Numbered from the stretch's first letter, positions 32,804 through 45,600 are shown. The stretch: 64,000 nt of DNA from Hippophae tibetana (GCA_037013495.1 CM072806.1:27344001-27408000); one strand, 5' to 3'. Numbers and translations: made by a program. The notes: generated by a model not told the origin, from the sequence alone.

Positions 32804-33220
32804 TGGTTATTACATTTGTTTCAATCATACTATCGAACTATTTTTTGTCTTATTTATACTACTAACTATTACATTTGTTCTATTTATTCCATTTCATCGG
32901 TATTCATCTAAGGATGTCACTATTACAAATATTATCACTTAATAACTATTTGAGTTGTCCCAAATCTATTAATTAACTATATGTATTGTTCCTATCTATA
33001 ACTTAACTATCTAATTTGTTTCAAATATATCACTTAACTATTTATGTTATTTCAAATTTATAACTTAACTATTCAAGTTGTTTCAAATCTACCATTAATA
33101 TGTGACGCTGTTAGATAAAGATTAACGAAATGGTATAAATGAAACAAATGTAATAAATAGGTGGTACAAACGAGATGAAAAATAGAGTAGTAGTATGAAC
33201 GAAATAAATATAATAATTTG
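32804..33220. mobile_element. MITE/foldback element with 31-bp internal repeats (in copy A1)
   Basis: The arms (about 32804-32925 and 33105-33220) are inverted repeats of about 115-120 bp. GGTTATTACATTTGTTTC on the left mirrors GAAATAAATATAATAATT on the right, and TTACATTTGTTCTATTTATT mirrors the reverse complement of AATGAAACAAATGTAATAAA. The loop (32937-33093) has five tandem units of about 31 bp with the pattern ACTTAACTATYYRWGTTRTT followed by TCAAATMTA. It has no coding capacity. The same element sits in copy A2 at 36848-37260. Confidence 0.65.
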
Positions 33221-33366
33221 TTAGTATTTTTGTAAGTTTACCCTAACTTATATGTTCACTTTTTAGCAAAATTATAATTTTTCCACACATATCCACCTTT
33301 TACCATATTGCATAACTTTACAATAATCGTATGATTGGTTATATTGTTTGTTATATATGTTGTCAA

Positions 33367-34909
33367 TGATCGCCACACAAATTGTGTGTGCAATAAATAC
33401 ACAAGTATACTTATCGCAACAAGTAATATAATGATAAGAAAAGATCGTTCTCACGGAGATTATTTTATTAGAGACTAATTTTTAAAACTAAAAATAATAA
33501 AAATCAATTTTTTTGGTGTTTTTATATTTTAATGAAGCAAAATTAAAATAACTAAAATTAAATAACAATAATTAATTGAATCAAATTTGGTAACTAAAAA
33601 GATATATGAGAAAATATTTAAGAACATTTAATTTCTCAATTTTCTAAACATATGAATCGCTAAAATCTTCTTAATACAATATCAATTAATTACATGATCA
33701 ATTGAATCTAACCTAGTATATATTTCTCTCTCAAGTAAACTATGCACCATATAGTAATTAATTTAATCACACTCTCATGCCAATTAAATTGCATACTACT
33801 CATTAAGTTCATCAATTATAGATCACATACATAAGAATCATACATTTATGTCTAGAAACTATGCATGCTATTTAATTAAGACAAACAACTAAATAATTCT
33901 CTAATTTTTTTTAATTGTCTCTATAGATAAATTGTTGGCCAAATAATTAATATTATAAAAATCAGATTAAATAATATAATTAAATTAATATTATAATTGA
34001 GAAATTTTTTTATATCATCACATGGTGAAAATTGGGTTCATAAGATCCCTAGATTAACAAATTAGTTACACATAATTATGTTCATAAACTCATATATTTT
34101 TTCATAAAAAAGACAAAATTGATAAAGAAAAGAGTAGAAAAAGAAATACAATCAATATCTTGAATTGTAGAATTAATTTCCTTTTGAATCTCTACCAAAA
34201 TTGTATCCTCACTTGATTTTTTCTCTTTTTAGCTCTAAAAACTGACCAAAATTATGTTAATGGATGCTAATTAGGGTTTATAGAGTGATTAGGGACTTAA
34301 ATAAAGCTCAGGTGCGATCTGAACCGACGATCAACTTCAGATCAAGGGCTACGATCAAAATAAGCAAAACTGACAGTTTCAACAAATCACAGCGTGATAC
34401 CTGACATTAGAAATTCATTGAGCGAATCAGAAAGCGATGCGTGGCAGGGGAGACCGGTTAAAGTCAACGCTCGCCGAGTTAGCAACACGTGGCACGATGT
34501 GATTGGAGGGAAGGGATGTCATGGCACACGGGGAGCAATGGCGTGGTGACACGTGGTACGACACATTGATCGATTTTCGAACTTAGATTGAATAACGTGC
34601 TGACATGTGATGCATGTTTTGTCCTCGTCACACACGGCACGACGTGATTCACTCTCCGTGCTTGCGTGGTATCTGCATGGCTTGCCCAGTTAGCTCCTCT
34701 GCTTGCGTGACATGCCACGTGGCAGCTTCTGTTTGATCATGTGTTAAAAATTCATAAAAAATCATAAAAATTTCAAAAAAAATTCAAAAATTATATTTTC
34801 ACTAAAAAGTTTATATTTAATTTTTTTGCCATAAAAAATTCTATTTATTAAATAAAAAAATAAATATTAAGTAAAAAAGTGTATTAATGATTTTATTTTT
34901 ATAATCATA
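33367..34909 (-). mobile_element. Antisense solo-LTR-like block of an Athila/Tat-type element
   Basis: Read on the minus strand the block ends with AATCTCCGTGAGAACGAT, then TCTTATCATTATATTACTTG and ACACAATTTGTGTGGCGATCA. The Athila 3' LTR at 61705-61770 has AAATCTCTGTGAGAACGATA, TTACTTATCATATTATTACT and a short terminal segment in the same order. The proposed other end is TGATTATAAAAATAAAATCA at 34909. That gives TG...CA ends and about 1.54 kb, with no internal coding region beside it. A GC-richer, G-box-containing middle (34430-34740) is shared with 17785-18775. Only a weak target repeat (GTCAA/GTAAA) was seen. Confidence 0.55.
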
Positions 34910-35815
34910 CGTAAACAAATGCTTTTTTTTTGTTTCATTGTTGGCCTACTCAATTCCAAGCTCAGGCCCGATTATCATTACTAGCTCACTCCGGTACATT
35001 TGTTGAAAACGATTTTCGTCAGTTTAGGCAAGTTTGAAGGGGATGACAGAGATAAGGTAGGTTAAGATTTGCCATAAAAATTATCCAACTAAGGAACACG
35101 GCGAACAATAATTTTTATAAATTTTAGATTTTTTTTTTAATTTTTAATGGTCAGGTAATAAAAAACAACTGAGTGATATGGATAAAATAATTTTATAATT
35201 TGAGGGTACAATAAAAAAGAAGATAATTTGACAATACATTTTCAATTTACGGATAAAATATGACATAATAATTTAAATAAAATTAATTTAACCTTTTCTT
35301 TTATTTTTTTTATTTAACATGTTTCCTCTCACATATTTAATGCGTCATTTTTTGGTAATATATATATATATTTGGTCGATTATATTTATAGCTGAAAACT
35401 TGTGTACCTAACACAAAAATAAGATGGGCGAACCATGAATATGTGGCAATTATAAACAATATGTGGATCGAAACAGTTTGTACAAATTTCTACCCAAAAA
35501 CCCGACCAAGTGGATAGAGAGAATGGTTTATTATTTTTCGTGTTGAGTAATCATACACCACTTGTACATTGGTGTTGAAACATAGTAATAGGATTTATAC
35601 ATAATTAAATTTATTTTAAATATATGTAAATTATATATAATATATACATATACATAATTAAATTTATTTTAAATATATGTAAATTATATATAATATATAC
35701 ATATACATATTTAATTTATATATACTATATATAAAAATAAATAACATTATATATAATATATAAACATCTTATATGTATAAATTATATATACTATTAACAT
35801 ATTATTTTTAACAAT

Positions 35816-36125
35816 ACATGTTCTAGATTTGGACAAAAACTAGGATATTTTTGGATGTTTTATGTGGTCTATGCATGATTTCAAGCTTGCCATTGGCACG
35901 AGACGTGGTAGAAATTCACTGAGATAGCGAATTCTATCTCTTTCCCATGATTAGTCATGGGAGACTTTAACACTATTTTCGATCCAATTGAGAAAAGAGT
36001 ATCCCTATCTTAAACTTAAACCTTTGGACCAGCACGGATTAATGTGGACTTCATGATCTTGGCTACTCAAGTAATCCATTATACTTGATCTAACAAAAGC
36101 GAAGGTGGTGCATTAATATTTGAGC
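35816..36125 (+). mobile_element. L1-type LINE endonuclease fragment
   Basis: Plus-strand reading near 35930-36010 gives MGDFNTIFDPIEKRVS, the conserved GDFN motif of the AP-like endonuclease of plant LINEs, followed by DFMILATQVIHYT. The block interrupts copy A2 and is absent from A1 at the matching point (about 31822), so it came after the duplication or was lost from A1. It is about 310 bp long and encodes no complete domain. Confidence 0.65.
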
Positions 36126-36847
36126 ATAATTCGATAATTATAATTTATATAACTATTTAAAGCCAGAACTCCATAACATAGCATGTGAAAAAATAATTTT
36201 GAATAATGTGTATGAATTTATATTTTTCTTCCTGTATTCCATAAATTGAAATCATGACAAATCTTTTATTTGAATGATTAAGTGTTATTGAAGAAATTTA
36301 ATGTAAGATTATAAGCTTACACAAATATTATTGAGTCATTATCAAGGATAAAAATGTCAACATTGTCAGTAATAATATCACTTTTTTACACATCTAGATA
36401 TCAAAATGTAATGTCTATATGTTTTGGTTAAATTGTTACGAAAATATCGATAATATCACTAAAATGTCAATAAAATATCTGTCTTTAAAATGTCCTATAT
36501 ATTATAGGTAAAATGTTGAACAAAATATTAAAAACATCAATTCATGATTTAATTTTCTCTGTTTTTTTTCTTTTTTTGAGTAATTATTTTAATTTAATTT
36601 TTTCTCACTTTTATAGTAGATAATATATATATTTAAGAATATATATATTAAATAAAAAATTATTTTAAAATATAAGTAATTGATTGTTTTGATATTTTAT
36701 AATGTTTTATAATTGTTTTTCATATTTTTGATAGAGGTTTCATAATTTTTGTGATTTTTTAAAGTTTTTGTCGACAACAACAATATTTTTGACATTTTCG
36801 TAAAAAATATATTTCGATATCTTCACCAACATTGATATTTCAAACAT

Positions 36848-37260
36848 TGGTTATTACATTTGTGTCATTCATACTATCAAATTATTTTTTGTCTTATTTA
36901 TACTACTAACTATTACATTTGTTCTATTTATTCCATTTCATTAGTCTTCATCTAAGAATGTTACTCTTACAAATATATCACTTAACTACTTGAGTTCTCA
37001 AAAATCTACTAATTAAATATCTATATTGTTGCTATCTACAACTTAACTATCTGATTTTTTCCAAATATATCATTGAACTATTTGTGTTATTCCAAATCTA
37101 TAACTTAACTATTCGAGTTGTTTCAAATCTACCATTGATGTGTGACACTGTTAGATAAAGATTAACAGAATGATATAAATGAAACAAATATAATAAATGG
37201 GTGGTACAAACGAGACGAAAAATAGAATAGTAGTATGAACGAAATAAATATAATAATTTA
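36848..37260. mobile_element. Second copy of the MITE with 31-bp internal repeats (in copy A2)
   Basis: Same element and same position within the duplication as 32804-33220, including the inverted arms and the five internal units. Since both copies share it, it was there before the duplication. Confidence 0.65.
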
Positions 37261-37406
37261 TTAGTATTTTTGTAAGTTTACCCTAACTTATATATTCACT
37301 TTTTAGCAAAATTATAATTTTTCCACACATACCCACTATTTACCATATTGCATAACTTTACAATAGTAGTATGATTGGTTATATTGTTTGTTATATATGT
37401 GGTCAA

Positions 37407-37860
37407 CAAATGGGCATGAAAGAAGAAAAAAAAGGTTTTGGATCAAGTATAGGTTTACCATGTTATATGTTGTGTTTGATTAATTGCATGATGTGCTAGT
37501 ACAATCATTTTTATTACCAAATATGTTACTACATAGGAGGTTCTAATTTTGATTGGAAAGACTTTTTTATATTTTTATTTCTTTTTTTATCTATCTATAT
37601 GTTTACTACTTTCAACTATTGTTGCATTATGTGTTATTTATTTCTACTATGGGCGAGAGTATTAGAAGTCCTTGAGGTGTCTGCATTACCTCCCTTTGAG
37701 TCTATTAGTACCAAGTGTAGACTTTCAATTGATATCATAACAGGTATACCGTTTTGGGCTTAACCACTCTGATATTGATCTCTATTCTTGCTTATTTTAT
37801 ACACGCACGCACACTTTACCAATATGGACTATGGTGAAGGAGAAAACATAAGCATACCTC
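37407..37860. other. Unassigned spacer
   Basis: Noncoding sequence between copy A2 and the gag relic. A purine run (GAAAGAAGAAAAAAAAGG) lies near 37420. ATTGATATCATAACAGGTAT near 37730 is faintly like a decayed TGGTATCAGAGC primer site, which would suit the leader of the gag relic that follows. Confidence 0.4.
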
Positions 37861-40060
37861 CATATTTAGATAACTGAAACTATGGCTACTAAAAATCTCA
37901 AATGTATGCCTTTTTATGGTTGTTTGGAGATAGAGTGTGGTTTATTTTTTAGCACAACTAGGAGTATCCTAAGAAGATGTTAGCTAATGGGTTCAAGGTT
38001 CCAAAACCTATGTAGGAATGGATGAAAGAAGGTATCAATGAAAGTGACTAAAACATCAAGGGGTTATATGCCATTATGAGAGATATCATGCCAAATGAGT
38101 TTCGATACATTTCAGTTTGTAAGACATCACATGAAACATGGGACATTTTGGAAATAACACACGACAATACCTTTGTGCTAAAATGTCAAGGTTGACGTAC
38201 ATTAATAAGGAGTTTGAGCTACCCTAAATGGAAGAAGAATAAACTTTGAACAGTTTCTATATATGCCAGATTCTCAGATATCATCAACACTTCTTACAAC
38301 TTAGGATGACCAAATTGTGAGAAGAAGCAAGTGGAAAAGTTACTAACTTTCCTTCTTGATCACTTTCAGGACAAGGTAACTATAATCCAAACAACCTCAA
38401 CATTGAGTCTATCAAGATTCATGAGCTTGTAGGTACTTATTGGCCTATGAAATCTACCAAATTCTACTAAAAAGAGGTAAGACTACTATTGATAAAGGTA
38501 AAAGCATAGCCTTGAAATCTATTATGTGCAAGAGTAGTAAGGTGAAATTTTTTGTGTTAAGTTAGAGAGCACAAGCGCTGATGAAAAAGAGATGTCATTG
38601 TTCACTAAGTTTATCATAAGTAAAAAAAACTCTTTTAGTAGTACCAAAAAGAATACCCAAGGAGAAACTTGAGACTAACTAAGAAGTTTGAAAACTTTGA
38701 TGATAAATAGGAAAGACATAAAAGTATAAACCACCTTTATCAAACTTAGTGTTTTAAGTATGGTAAGATCGTGCACATTATTACTAATTACTATAGTGGG
38801 AAAAAATACAAGAAATAGAGTTATGAAAACTGATGTTATTATTTTAGGCAATAGAAACAATAGTATTGAAGAAGATGACAACAATTTCATTACCTTTATG
38901 GCATCCATACTTTTGGAAGAAACTTCATCTACTACAAAGAACACTAGGTATATTGATACTAGTGACAATATTGATGATGATGACAAGCTACTAGAAACTT
39001 ACAACGAGTTCTTAAGAGAGCATGTTAAGTAAGAATATACTCAGAAGAAGAATGTGAAAAACCTTGAAGAAAAACATAATGAATGGAGTGTTGAGAGCCA
39101 CTCTAAAAAAGAATAAATCTTCAATAAACAAAGATAATGATGATCTCTCAAAGAAAAATGAGATCATGTACAAGGCTAGGTTAAGGTGTCTGGAGAATAA
39201 ATTGAAGAACATGAAGTCTAACCAAGCAATTAGATGACTATTTGCCCTGATTTATCACACAAACAAGTTGAGTAACTCACCATACTAGGAAGGGAGGCGA
39301 TTCTTCTAGAAAGTGATAAAGAGTATCCATAATATACTCTTTTTGAAAAAAAGATAAAGAGCGGAAGAATCTTCAAGCTAAACTTAAGGATATGAGTTAC
39401 TATATTGGTTTCTTTGAGGCATCTATAAGAGAAAATGATGACCTTATTAAACCCTTAATTTCTAAACAGTAAGACCTAGAAAAAGAATTGAATAACTCGA
39501 AAGAGACTATTAAGAAGTTGATGCTGGGACCATAGAACCTAGATGAAATTCTATATAATAATAAGAGCTAATGAGATAAAAGAGGTTTGAGCCATATGGA
39601 TACAAATACCACTTTGTCTAGTGAAATCCTGATGTTTATGAAGCCAAAAATTCTTGATGCCAAAATGAATAGAGTTGTAGTCACTCCTAAAGATAAAAAT
39701 CAAGTTGCTTTTCAACCTTGTTATTCTAGCAATGTGAAAGTTCCACCTCCTACTTCTTCCTCTTATCACACCGAAAATGGTATTTTTCCATTTCCTACAC
39801 ACTTTCTTCCTACTTGCCACCATTTTTATGAGCATGGGAGTATCAAATCATGGTGTGAGAGATTTGATCCTTACTATGTGAGAGTAAGAGCTAGGTGCTT
39901 CTTCTTCTCGTAGGAGTCAGAGACCTAATTACTCTCACTCTTCTACACCTTCTTGCTATCTATGTGGTATTATTGATCACTTTGTCATGTAATGTTCTAT
40001 ATATTTTGGAGCAATTCTAAGAGATTATCTCATCACTTCTCCCATTCTAATTACTCACGT
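37861..40060 (+). pseudogene. Decayed Ty1/copia (Sirevirus-like) gag region, copy 1
   Basis: Over several frames I read WMKEGINESD, LYAIMRDIMPNEFRYI and KTSHETWDILEITH (UBN2-type copia gag), then KKKQVEKLLTFLLDHFQDKV. An acidic block follows: NFITFMASILLEETSS and DDDDKLLETYNEFLREHVK (38890-39030), then a Lys/Glu-rich coiled-coil-like part. Zinc-knuckle remnants CHHFYEHGSIKSWC (near 39815) and CYLCGIIDHFVM (near 39955) close it. Stops are frequent. The extended, coiled-coil-rich gag with several knuckles fits Sireviruses; no integrase or RT follows. Confidence 0.7.
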
Positions 40061-40519
40061 TATAACTATTGTGGTTTATTAAAAAAAATTCAATTTGGAT
40101 GCATTATGCACTGATGACATAATGTTGAAAGGCACAAAAATTGCTTACCAAAACCACACCTAGTCGTTAGTATAAAGATACTTCTATTGGGTTTTCAAGA
40201 ATTTCATATCAAAAGAAAACACAAGTTTTCTAAATCTTTTAGAGAAATGTGAATCAATGGTTACATGTTGGCAGTGCTTCCTCACAAAATTTCTTTTCAA
40301 AAAAGAGGAATATGGTTTGATGAGTGACATTAGATGATTACTATATAAGGATTTCCCTTTGTGTTTTCCCCTTGGTTGTAGTTATTCTACATATATTTTT
40401 ATTTTTCTTTTTGTTTATGCTTATTTCATGTGTTTTTATTTATTGTTTTTATGTTTATGTTATTTAATTATGTCTTTTATTGTCTAATTTTTAGGTATTA
40501 TGTTTATTTTATTTTGTTT
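40061..40519. other. AT-rich spacer after the gag relic
   Basis: T-rich, noncoding sequence. No LTR or coding motif is recognised. Confidence 0.4.
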
Positions 40520-41330
40520 GTTCTCTTACCTCTTCGTCGAGTGCTCATTAAGTGAGTGTTTCAACATTCGTTGAGGTCTCTCCGATCCTCAACGAGGATA
40601 CAACAAGATGCTAGTTTCCCTATATATACCTTTCAACATTTTATTCTTCACATCGATTATTTTACCTTTTTTTTTTACTTTCTACAAACTTATCTTCTAC
40701 AAATATTTTGGCCTCTTATTTTTCTTACTCTCTTAAAATAAATGGCTCCAAAATATCTAGAAATAACCAAAATCCCATGGTCCTCACAAAAGGTGTTGAG
40801 GGTTTTGAAGATAGTGCTTAGTCTTGTGGAAACATTTTTATCCCAGAGAGAATTGTATAGATAGATAACTTTTTGTTCCTATGAGAAAGGTCTTTTTTTT
40901 CTTGATTTTATTTTTGTTCCATTACTAGTTTTTTATAATTCTACCTTTGCTCAAGAATTCTCTTTGAGAGGTCATCCCATAACTTTTTCTTGGGCATACA
41001 TTATTATAATCATGTCTATCCCTAATGTTCAGAACCTTTCCTTTCATGTAGTTCCATTTGAGTATAAGAACCCTTTTTTCACTCACTTTCCTTTCAAGGC
41101 TCCTAGCTTTAATTCTCGGAATGCCACTAGTATGACAAACAAATTGCTTGGAAATGAAAATATGTACGCTTGTGGTGCTATTTATTTGTTTGCATCTTTT
41201 CACTTCCATCATCTTAGTGACATCATTAATGCTTGTGTTTATCCTTGCTCTCATCATTCTTCAATGACCGCTTTTCATGGTCATTTTTTATTGCTATTCT
41301 TGATGGTGAGACTATCGATCAGTTAGATGG
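40520..41330 (+). pseudogene. Decayed gypsy-type leader plus gag-like (plant transposon protein domain) fragment
   Basis: A pyrimidine-rich leader with TATATATACC (near 40620) precedes ATGGCTCCAAAATATCTAG at 40743. Further on, FAQEFSLRGHPITFSW and FHFHHLSDIINACVYPCSHH resemble the FYAN...VRG...V.FS...IN blocks of the 'putative plant transposon protein' domain found in the gag region of some plant gypsy elements. A similar but better preserved fragment is at 62949-63330. Frames are broken; the assignment is tentative. Confidence 0.4.
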
Positions 41331-43855
41331 TGTTCCCTAAAAGTCACTTAGTTGACATGTGTGTAATATATGATTATAATCAATTAATAAAATAAGCATT
41401 CATTTAAGCATTTTTGTATCATTCTGAAGTTGTTTAGCATTAGTGGTTTCATAGTGGGAGTTATAGGCAACATGGTGCTTGACATAAGGTTTATATAAAC
41501 TTGTTCATCTCCCCTAGAAATGGGTGTTCGCATATTGAGTAAATTATGGTCAACAATGGTAATATGTATCTTGTAGCTACATTGAGAGGTGGATTAGCTT
41601 AGCCATATTGAAAAAGGCACTTTACATTTAGAGATAGTGCAGTAAAACATTGGATAGAATCATTAGTTAGTTGTACATCATTACTAAATGATTGTTTCTA
41701 GGTCTATAAAAACTAACAAATGATAACTCTAAATCACATGGAAGAGTGTAATCAAGAGTATGCAAGGTGATTGATTTGATTCACTCATAAGTTCGTCATA
41801 GTTGTTTATATTTTTGTGTTTTTGGTAGCCATATGTTTTGTGACAAACAAAACCCTTTATGAATCTATTCTTGAATTTTGTGATAGAATATTCAATTATT
41901 CGATAAAATTTGAGATTAGTGATGGTTGGCCCCATCTATTGTATAAATGTACGACATATGTAGAGTTTCAGAGTGCACACTGAGATCAATTAACTTCTAG
42001 GTATGGGATATTCATGGTTAGCCAATATGAGAATTGATCCACAATACATAGAGGGATAAAATTTCCATTTGGTCCTATTAATGGTTGGAGCTATAAATAG
42101 GACTCATAAAATGAGTGCAATTGTGGAACAATAATAGGTAAGTTACCTTTAATGAATAATTAAAGAGAGATGCCCTTGAAATTTGGAACTATACATCTGT
42201 GATTATTTGGGAGCTTTTGTTGTATTTTCCATAGATCATTACCTAGAATTTCTATAAATGAAATGTCAAATACCTATGCACGAAAAGTTAACCATGCGAA
42301 AAAATAATTTTCCAATTAGGAAATTTGTGTTACCAAAATATTCCTAGTAAGTTATTAATAATTAACTAGGATAATATTTGAAGATTCTTATATGAAAAAA
42401 CAATTACACGAAAATCAATTATTCTTCTAACTCAAAATAGGTAATCGAGACCTAAATAAAGGGTGAAGAAGCCAACTCATAAAATATTTTTGTGAGCTCT
42501 ATATCAATTAGGCCAAACAGACCTCACAATATGAATTGAGAAATTATCAAAGTGGAAGAAAATAAACAACATTATGAATTCAACATATAATAAAAATCAC
42601 CTACAATAAGAAGTAAGAAACTACAAAACCACACCAGAGACGATGTGTCTCACATGATCTTATCCATGTTAGTAATATGCATACATAGAAATCAACACTC
42701 AACATGTGAAACAATCAAATGTACTAAAAAATCATAAATGATTTTCAATCACTTTAAGACTTCATATGTGTAAACATATTCAATAGATGGTTTTGTACTC
42801 TCATAACATGTTATCGTACACATTATAGCAAATCAATTAAAGAGTCAAACACTTAGTATATTGCTAGAGTAAGGAGATACCGACTCCTTATATACTCACA
42901 CCAAACTCACATACACATAATAGATCGAAACAATATAAATTAATTAGGGAGTAGGTAGATTTATTTATCATATATAATAAACATGCTTTCTAATCAGGAT
43001 ATGCATCTAGCATGCTAGAAAATATATACTGGAAACACAAAAGATACTAACATACCTACAGATCATGCATAACAATAATGAATGAGTCTTAGATCTGATA
43101 CACAAGCAGACTAAGGAGATATTGACTCCTTAGGAATTTAACTCAAATACGCAAATCATATGGAGATAAACAAAAAATATATAAGCATAGCTATAGTACA
43201 TATAATCAAAGATATACAATATAATTAGCAACAAATATAAATTTTAATAAATGAAAAGTAAGTGATAAGGAAAAAATATAAGCTTTTCAATCTGAGTTTA
43301 AACTTCAGTATGATCCTATTTATTATACTAGCCATACAGTCAATCATGTATAAAACCATATATAATGAGGTAAACCCACGTAGAAACCCTATCTATATGG
43401 TAACATCCTCAGGATACTTAAGATAACCACTCAACAGCAAACAATCCACTAAATAATACAACAGTTACTCTCTGAGAGAAATAAAACTACCATTACCTCT
43501 ATCAACTGATACCTCTATCCTAACTACCAATTGTTGCTCTTGCTTTCTACTTTTACAACGACCTGGTTTGACACACAAACCTAGCTCTTCTCCAAAGCCT
43601 ACACCACACATAATGGTAGGATCAATAGCCAAAGTTCAGTAACATGTAAAGTGAATAAGAAAATGTTGCACGAAGGCAACCACTAGCTGACACATGGAAC
43701 CCACTTGCAAATAATGCCTTGAGTACTCACCACTCACAATAATGGTTTTTCTCACATAGTAACGAATCACTAATACCAAGAAACACACAAGGTATTAGTG
43801 ATCCAGAAACAAAATGATGAGATATTAATTTCACAGAACTCTGTTACATTTTTTG
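41331..43855. other. Noncoding AT-rich region, probable retroelement debris
   Basis: The block starting near 41329 (GGTGTTCCCTAAAAGTC...) has TTTATATAAACTTG near 41490 and CTATAAAAACT near 41704, TATA-like motifs of the kind seen in copia LTRs. No partner LTR was found. The rest is AT-rich without coding potential. The last part leads into the second gag relic. Confidence 0.4.
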
Positions 43856-45600
43856 GATGCCAAAAAGAAGAAGTGAGTGGGGTATTTATACAATAATCTT
43901 ACCAAGACAAGAGCATATTACTTCTAAAACGGGAAAAAACTTAGCCCTGAAGACTACTAAGAAAAGTGAACCAATCAAAGATGTGTGTATCATAGGTTAT
44001 GATAATGATGATTCTGATCTTGATAAGGAGGAAATGGCATTCCTCACTTAGAGATTTACTATTTTATTTATGAAGAGGAAATCTTCTTTTGTGACTACTA
44101 GGAGAGATACTTTTAGCTCCAAAACCTCAAGATCTACTAGATGTGATGACTCAAAAAATGGTTCTCATAAATCTAGTAAAGGTCACTTGAATAAAATAAG
44201 TTGCTTTGAATGTTGAAAGCAAGAGCACATTGATGTTCAATGCTTTCAGAAACTAAAATGTACAAACAAACGTACAATGAAAGCTGAGGTCACTATTTCG
44301 GACAATACTAGTCTATTTCGGACAGTACTAGTAGTGATTATGAGGATGATACTAACTTTATAGCCTTTATTGTTGCCAATAGTGTCATTGATCTTCCGAC
44401 TACTACCTCAGATATTCAAAAGGAGAATATTGAAGATGATAAAGTCGAAGATGAAAAAGAAAAATTGCTTGATTCTTACAATCATTTACTATTGGAGCAT
44501 ATTTAGTCTAAAAATGATAAGACAAAGGATATAGAGAGCCTTGATAAAATAGAACGTGAGATCAATGCATTGAATAAAACTATAGAGGAAAGGAAGTCTT
44601 CTACTAATGGATAAAAACATGATCTCACAAATAAGTATGATGTCATTCAAAAGAAATATGATAATTTTCTAGAATATTTTAATGAAAATCATAAGCAAGC
44701 TAGTAAAAAAGCTTAAATAATATTTGAAGGTTCCTACTTCGAGTAAAACTACACACCTGTTTGTTTTTCATAATCCCTCTACTGATCAACGTGCAGAGAT
44801 TAAAATATTGAAGTAGATTATAGCTTTTGAGAGTGCATAAGAATATCTAGCTTACTCTCTTACAAAAATGGATGCTGAGGTAAAACAACTAAATAAGAAA
44901 ATTAAGGCTCTGAACAATTCTACAACGTATCTTGAAAACTTCCTTAATTAAAAGGAAGAGTTTAGAAAGACAAGTTGAGTGTCAGTGAGAAGAAACTAGT
45001 TCATTCTACCTCCCTATCAACAAGATGATGATTGGGTCAATGAATTTAAATGAAATCCTTAATAGTATAAAATGTTTTGGAGACAAACGTGGCATTCGTT
45101 ATGATGAATGGATTTATACTTTAATAGTGGGTACCACTAAGTTTGTAAAATCAACCGATCAAGAGCCAAAGATGAAACAGTGTGTTGTTATAGCCTATTT
45201 CTCCTAACAAAGTGAAGCCTTCAGCTAAGGCTAACACTTATCGTCACTCCAACTGTGGTCCAATACCTTTACCTACTATCACTCCCACTTGTCACCATTG
45301 TAGTAAACTTGGACATTTGAGACTATACAATGGTAAATTAACTTCTAATCCTTGTGTAAAATTCAATGTGAGTGCTTCCTTCTCTTATCCTTCGCGCACA
45401 CTCCCTGGAGTCATGAACCCTAGTTTCCAGCTCCACTGTTTATACATGTTATCATTGTGGCACTACTGGCCACATTGCTAGGTAGTGTTCTAGATGTAAC
45501 TACTATAGATCATTTGAGCATGTTCTTATAGGTTGTATTATGCACCTGAGGCATAAAGTAGAAAGAAATAAATCTACCTCATCCATCTTATATGGATGAC
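43856..45600 (+). pseudogene. Decayed Ty1/copia (Sirevirus-like) gag region, copy 2
   Basis: It parallels the relic at 37861-40060 in the same order and orientation. The parts are KTTKKSEPIKDV and DDSDLDKEEMAF, a zinc knuckle CFEC-stop-KQEHIDVQC (near 44203, C-X2-C-X4-H-X4-C with a stop inside), the acidic block NFIAFIVANSVIDLP and EKEKLLDSYNHLLLEHI, a Lys/Glu-rich part, and further knuckles CHHCSKLGHL (near 45293) and CYHCGTTGHIA (near 45450). Frames are broken many times. The two relics differ too much to be a recent duplication. Confidence 0.7.

Larger units (their letters stand above)
30941..33366 (+). repeat. Large direct duplication, copy A1
   Basis: It matches 34918-37406 in the same orientation along its whole length, e.g. 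TTTCATTGTTG, AAACGATTTTCGTCAGTTTA, AGATGGGCGAACCATGAATA, ACCACTTGTACATTGGTGTT and TTATATATGT.GTCAA at the end. Compared with A2 it has a much longer TA repeat (31384-31440) and lacks the LINE insert. It contains a MITE (32804-33220) and one short ORF tail; the rest is AT-rich and noncoding. Confidence 0.93.
34918..37406 (+). repeat. Large direct duplication, copy A2
   Basis: This is the second copy of 30941-33366. It differs by a LINE endonuclease fragment (35816-36125), a 53-bp tandem duplication (35599-35651 and 35652-35704; single in A1) and a shorter TA repeat (35356-35371). The internal MITE is present at 36848-37260. No intact coding sequence remains. Confidence 0.93.

Noticed and set aside
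32937..33093. 31-bp regular direct repeats, looked at as a possible CRISPR-like array
   Set aside because: The repeats abut with no unique spacers, diverge from unit to unit, and sit inside inverted arms in a plant genome.
39012..39212. Minus-strand frames opposite the gag relic (38675-38986, 39012-39212)
   Set aside because: Shadow frames of Lys/Glu-rich gag sequence on the plus strand.
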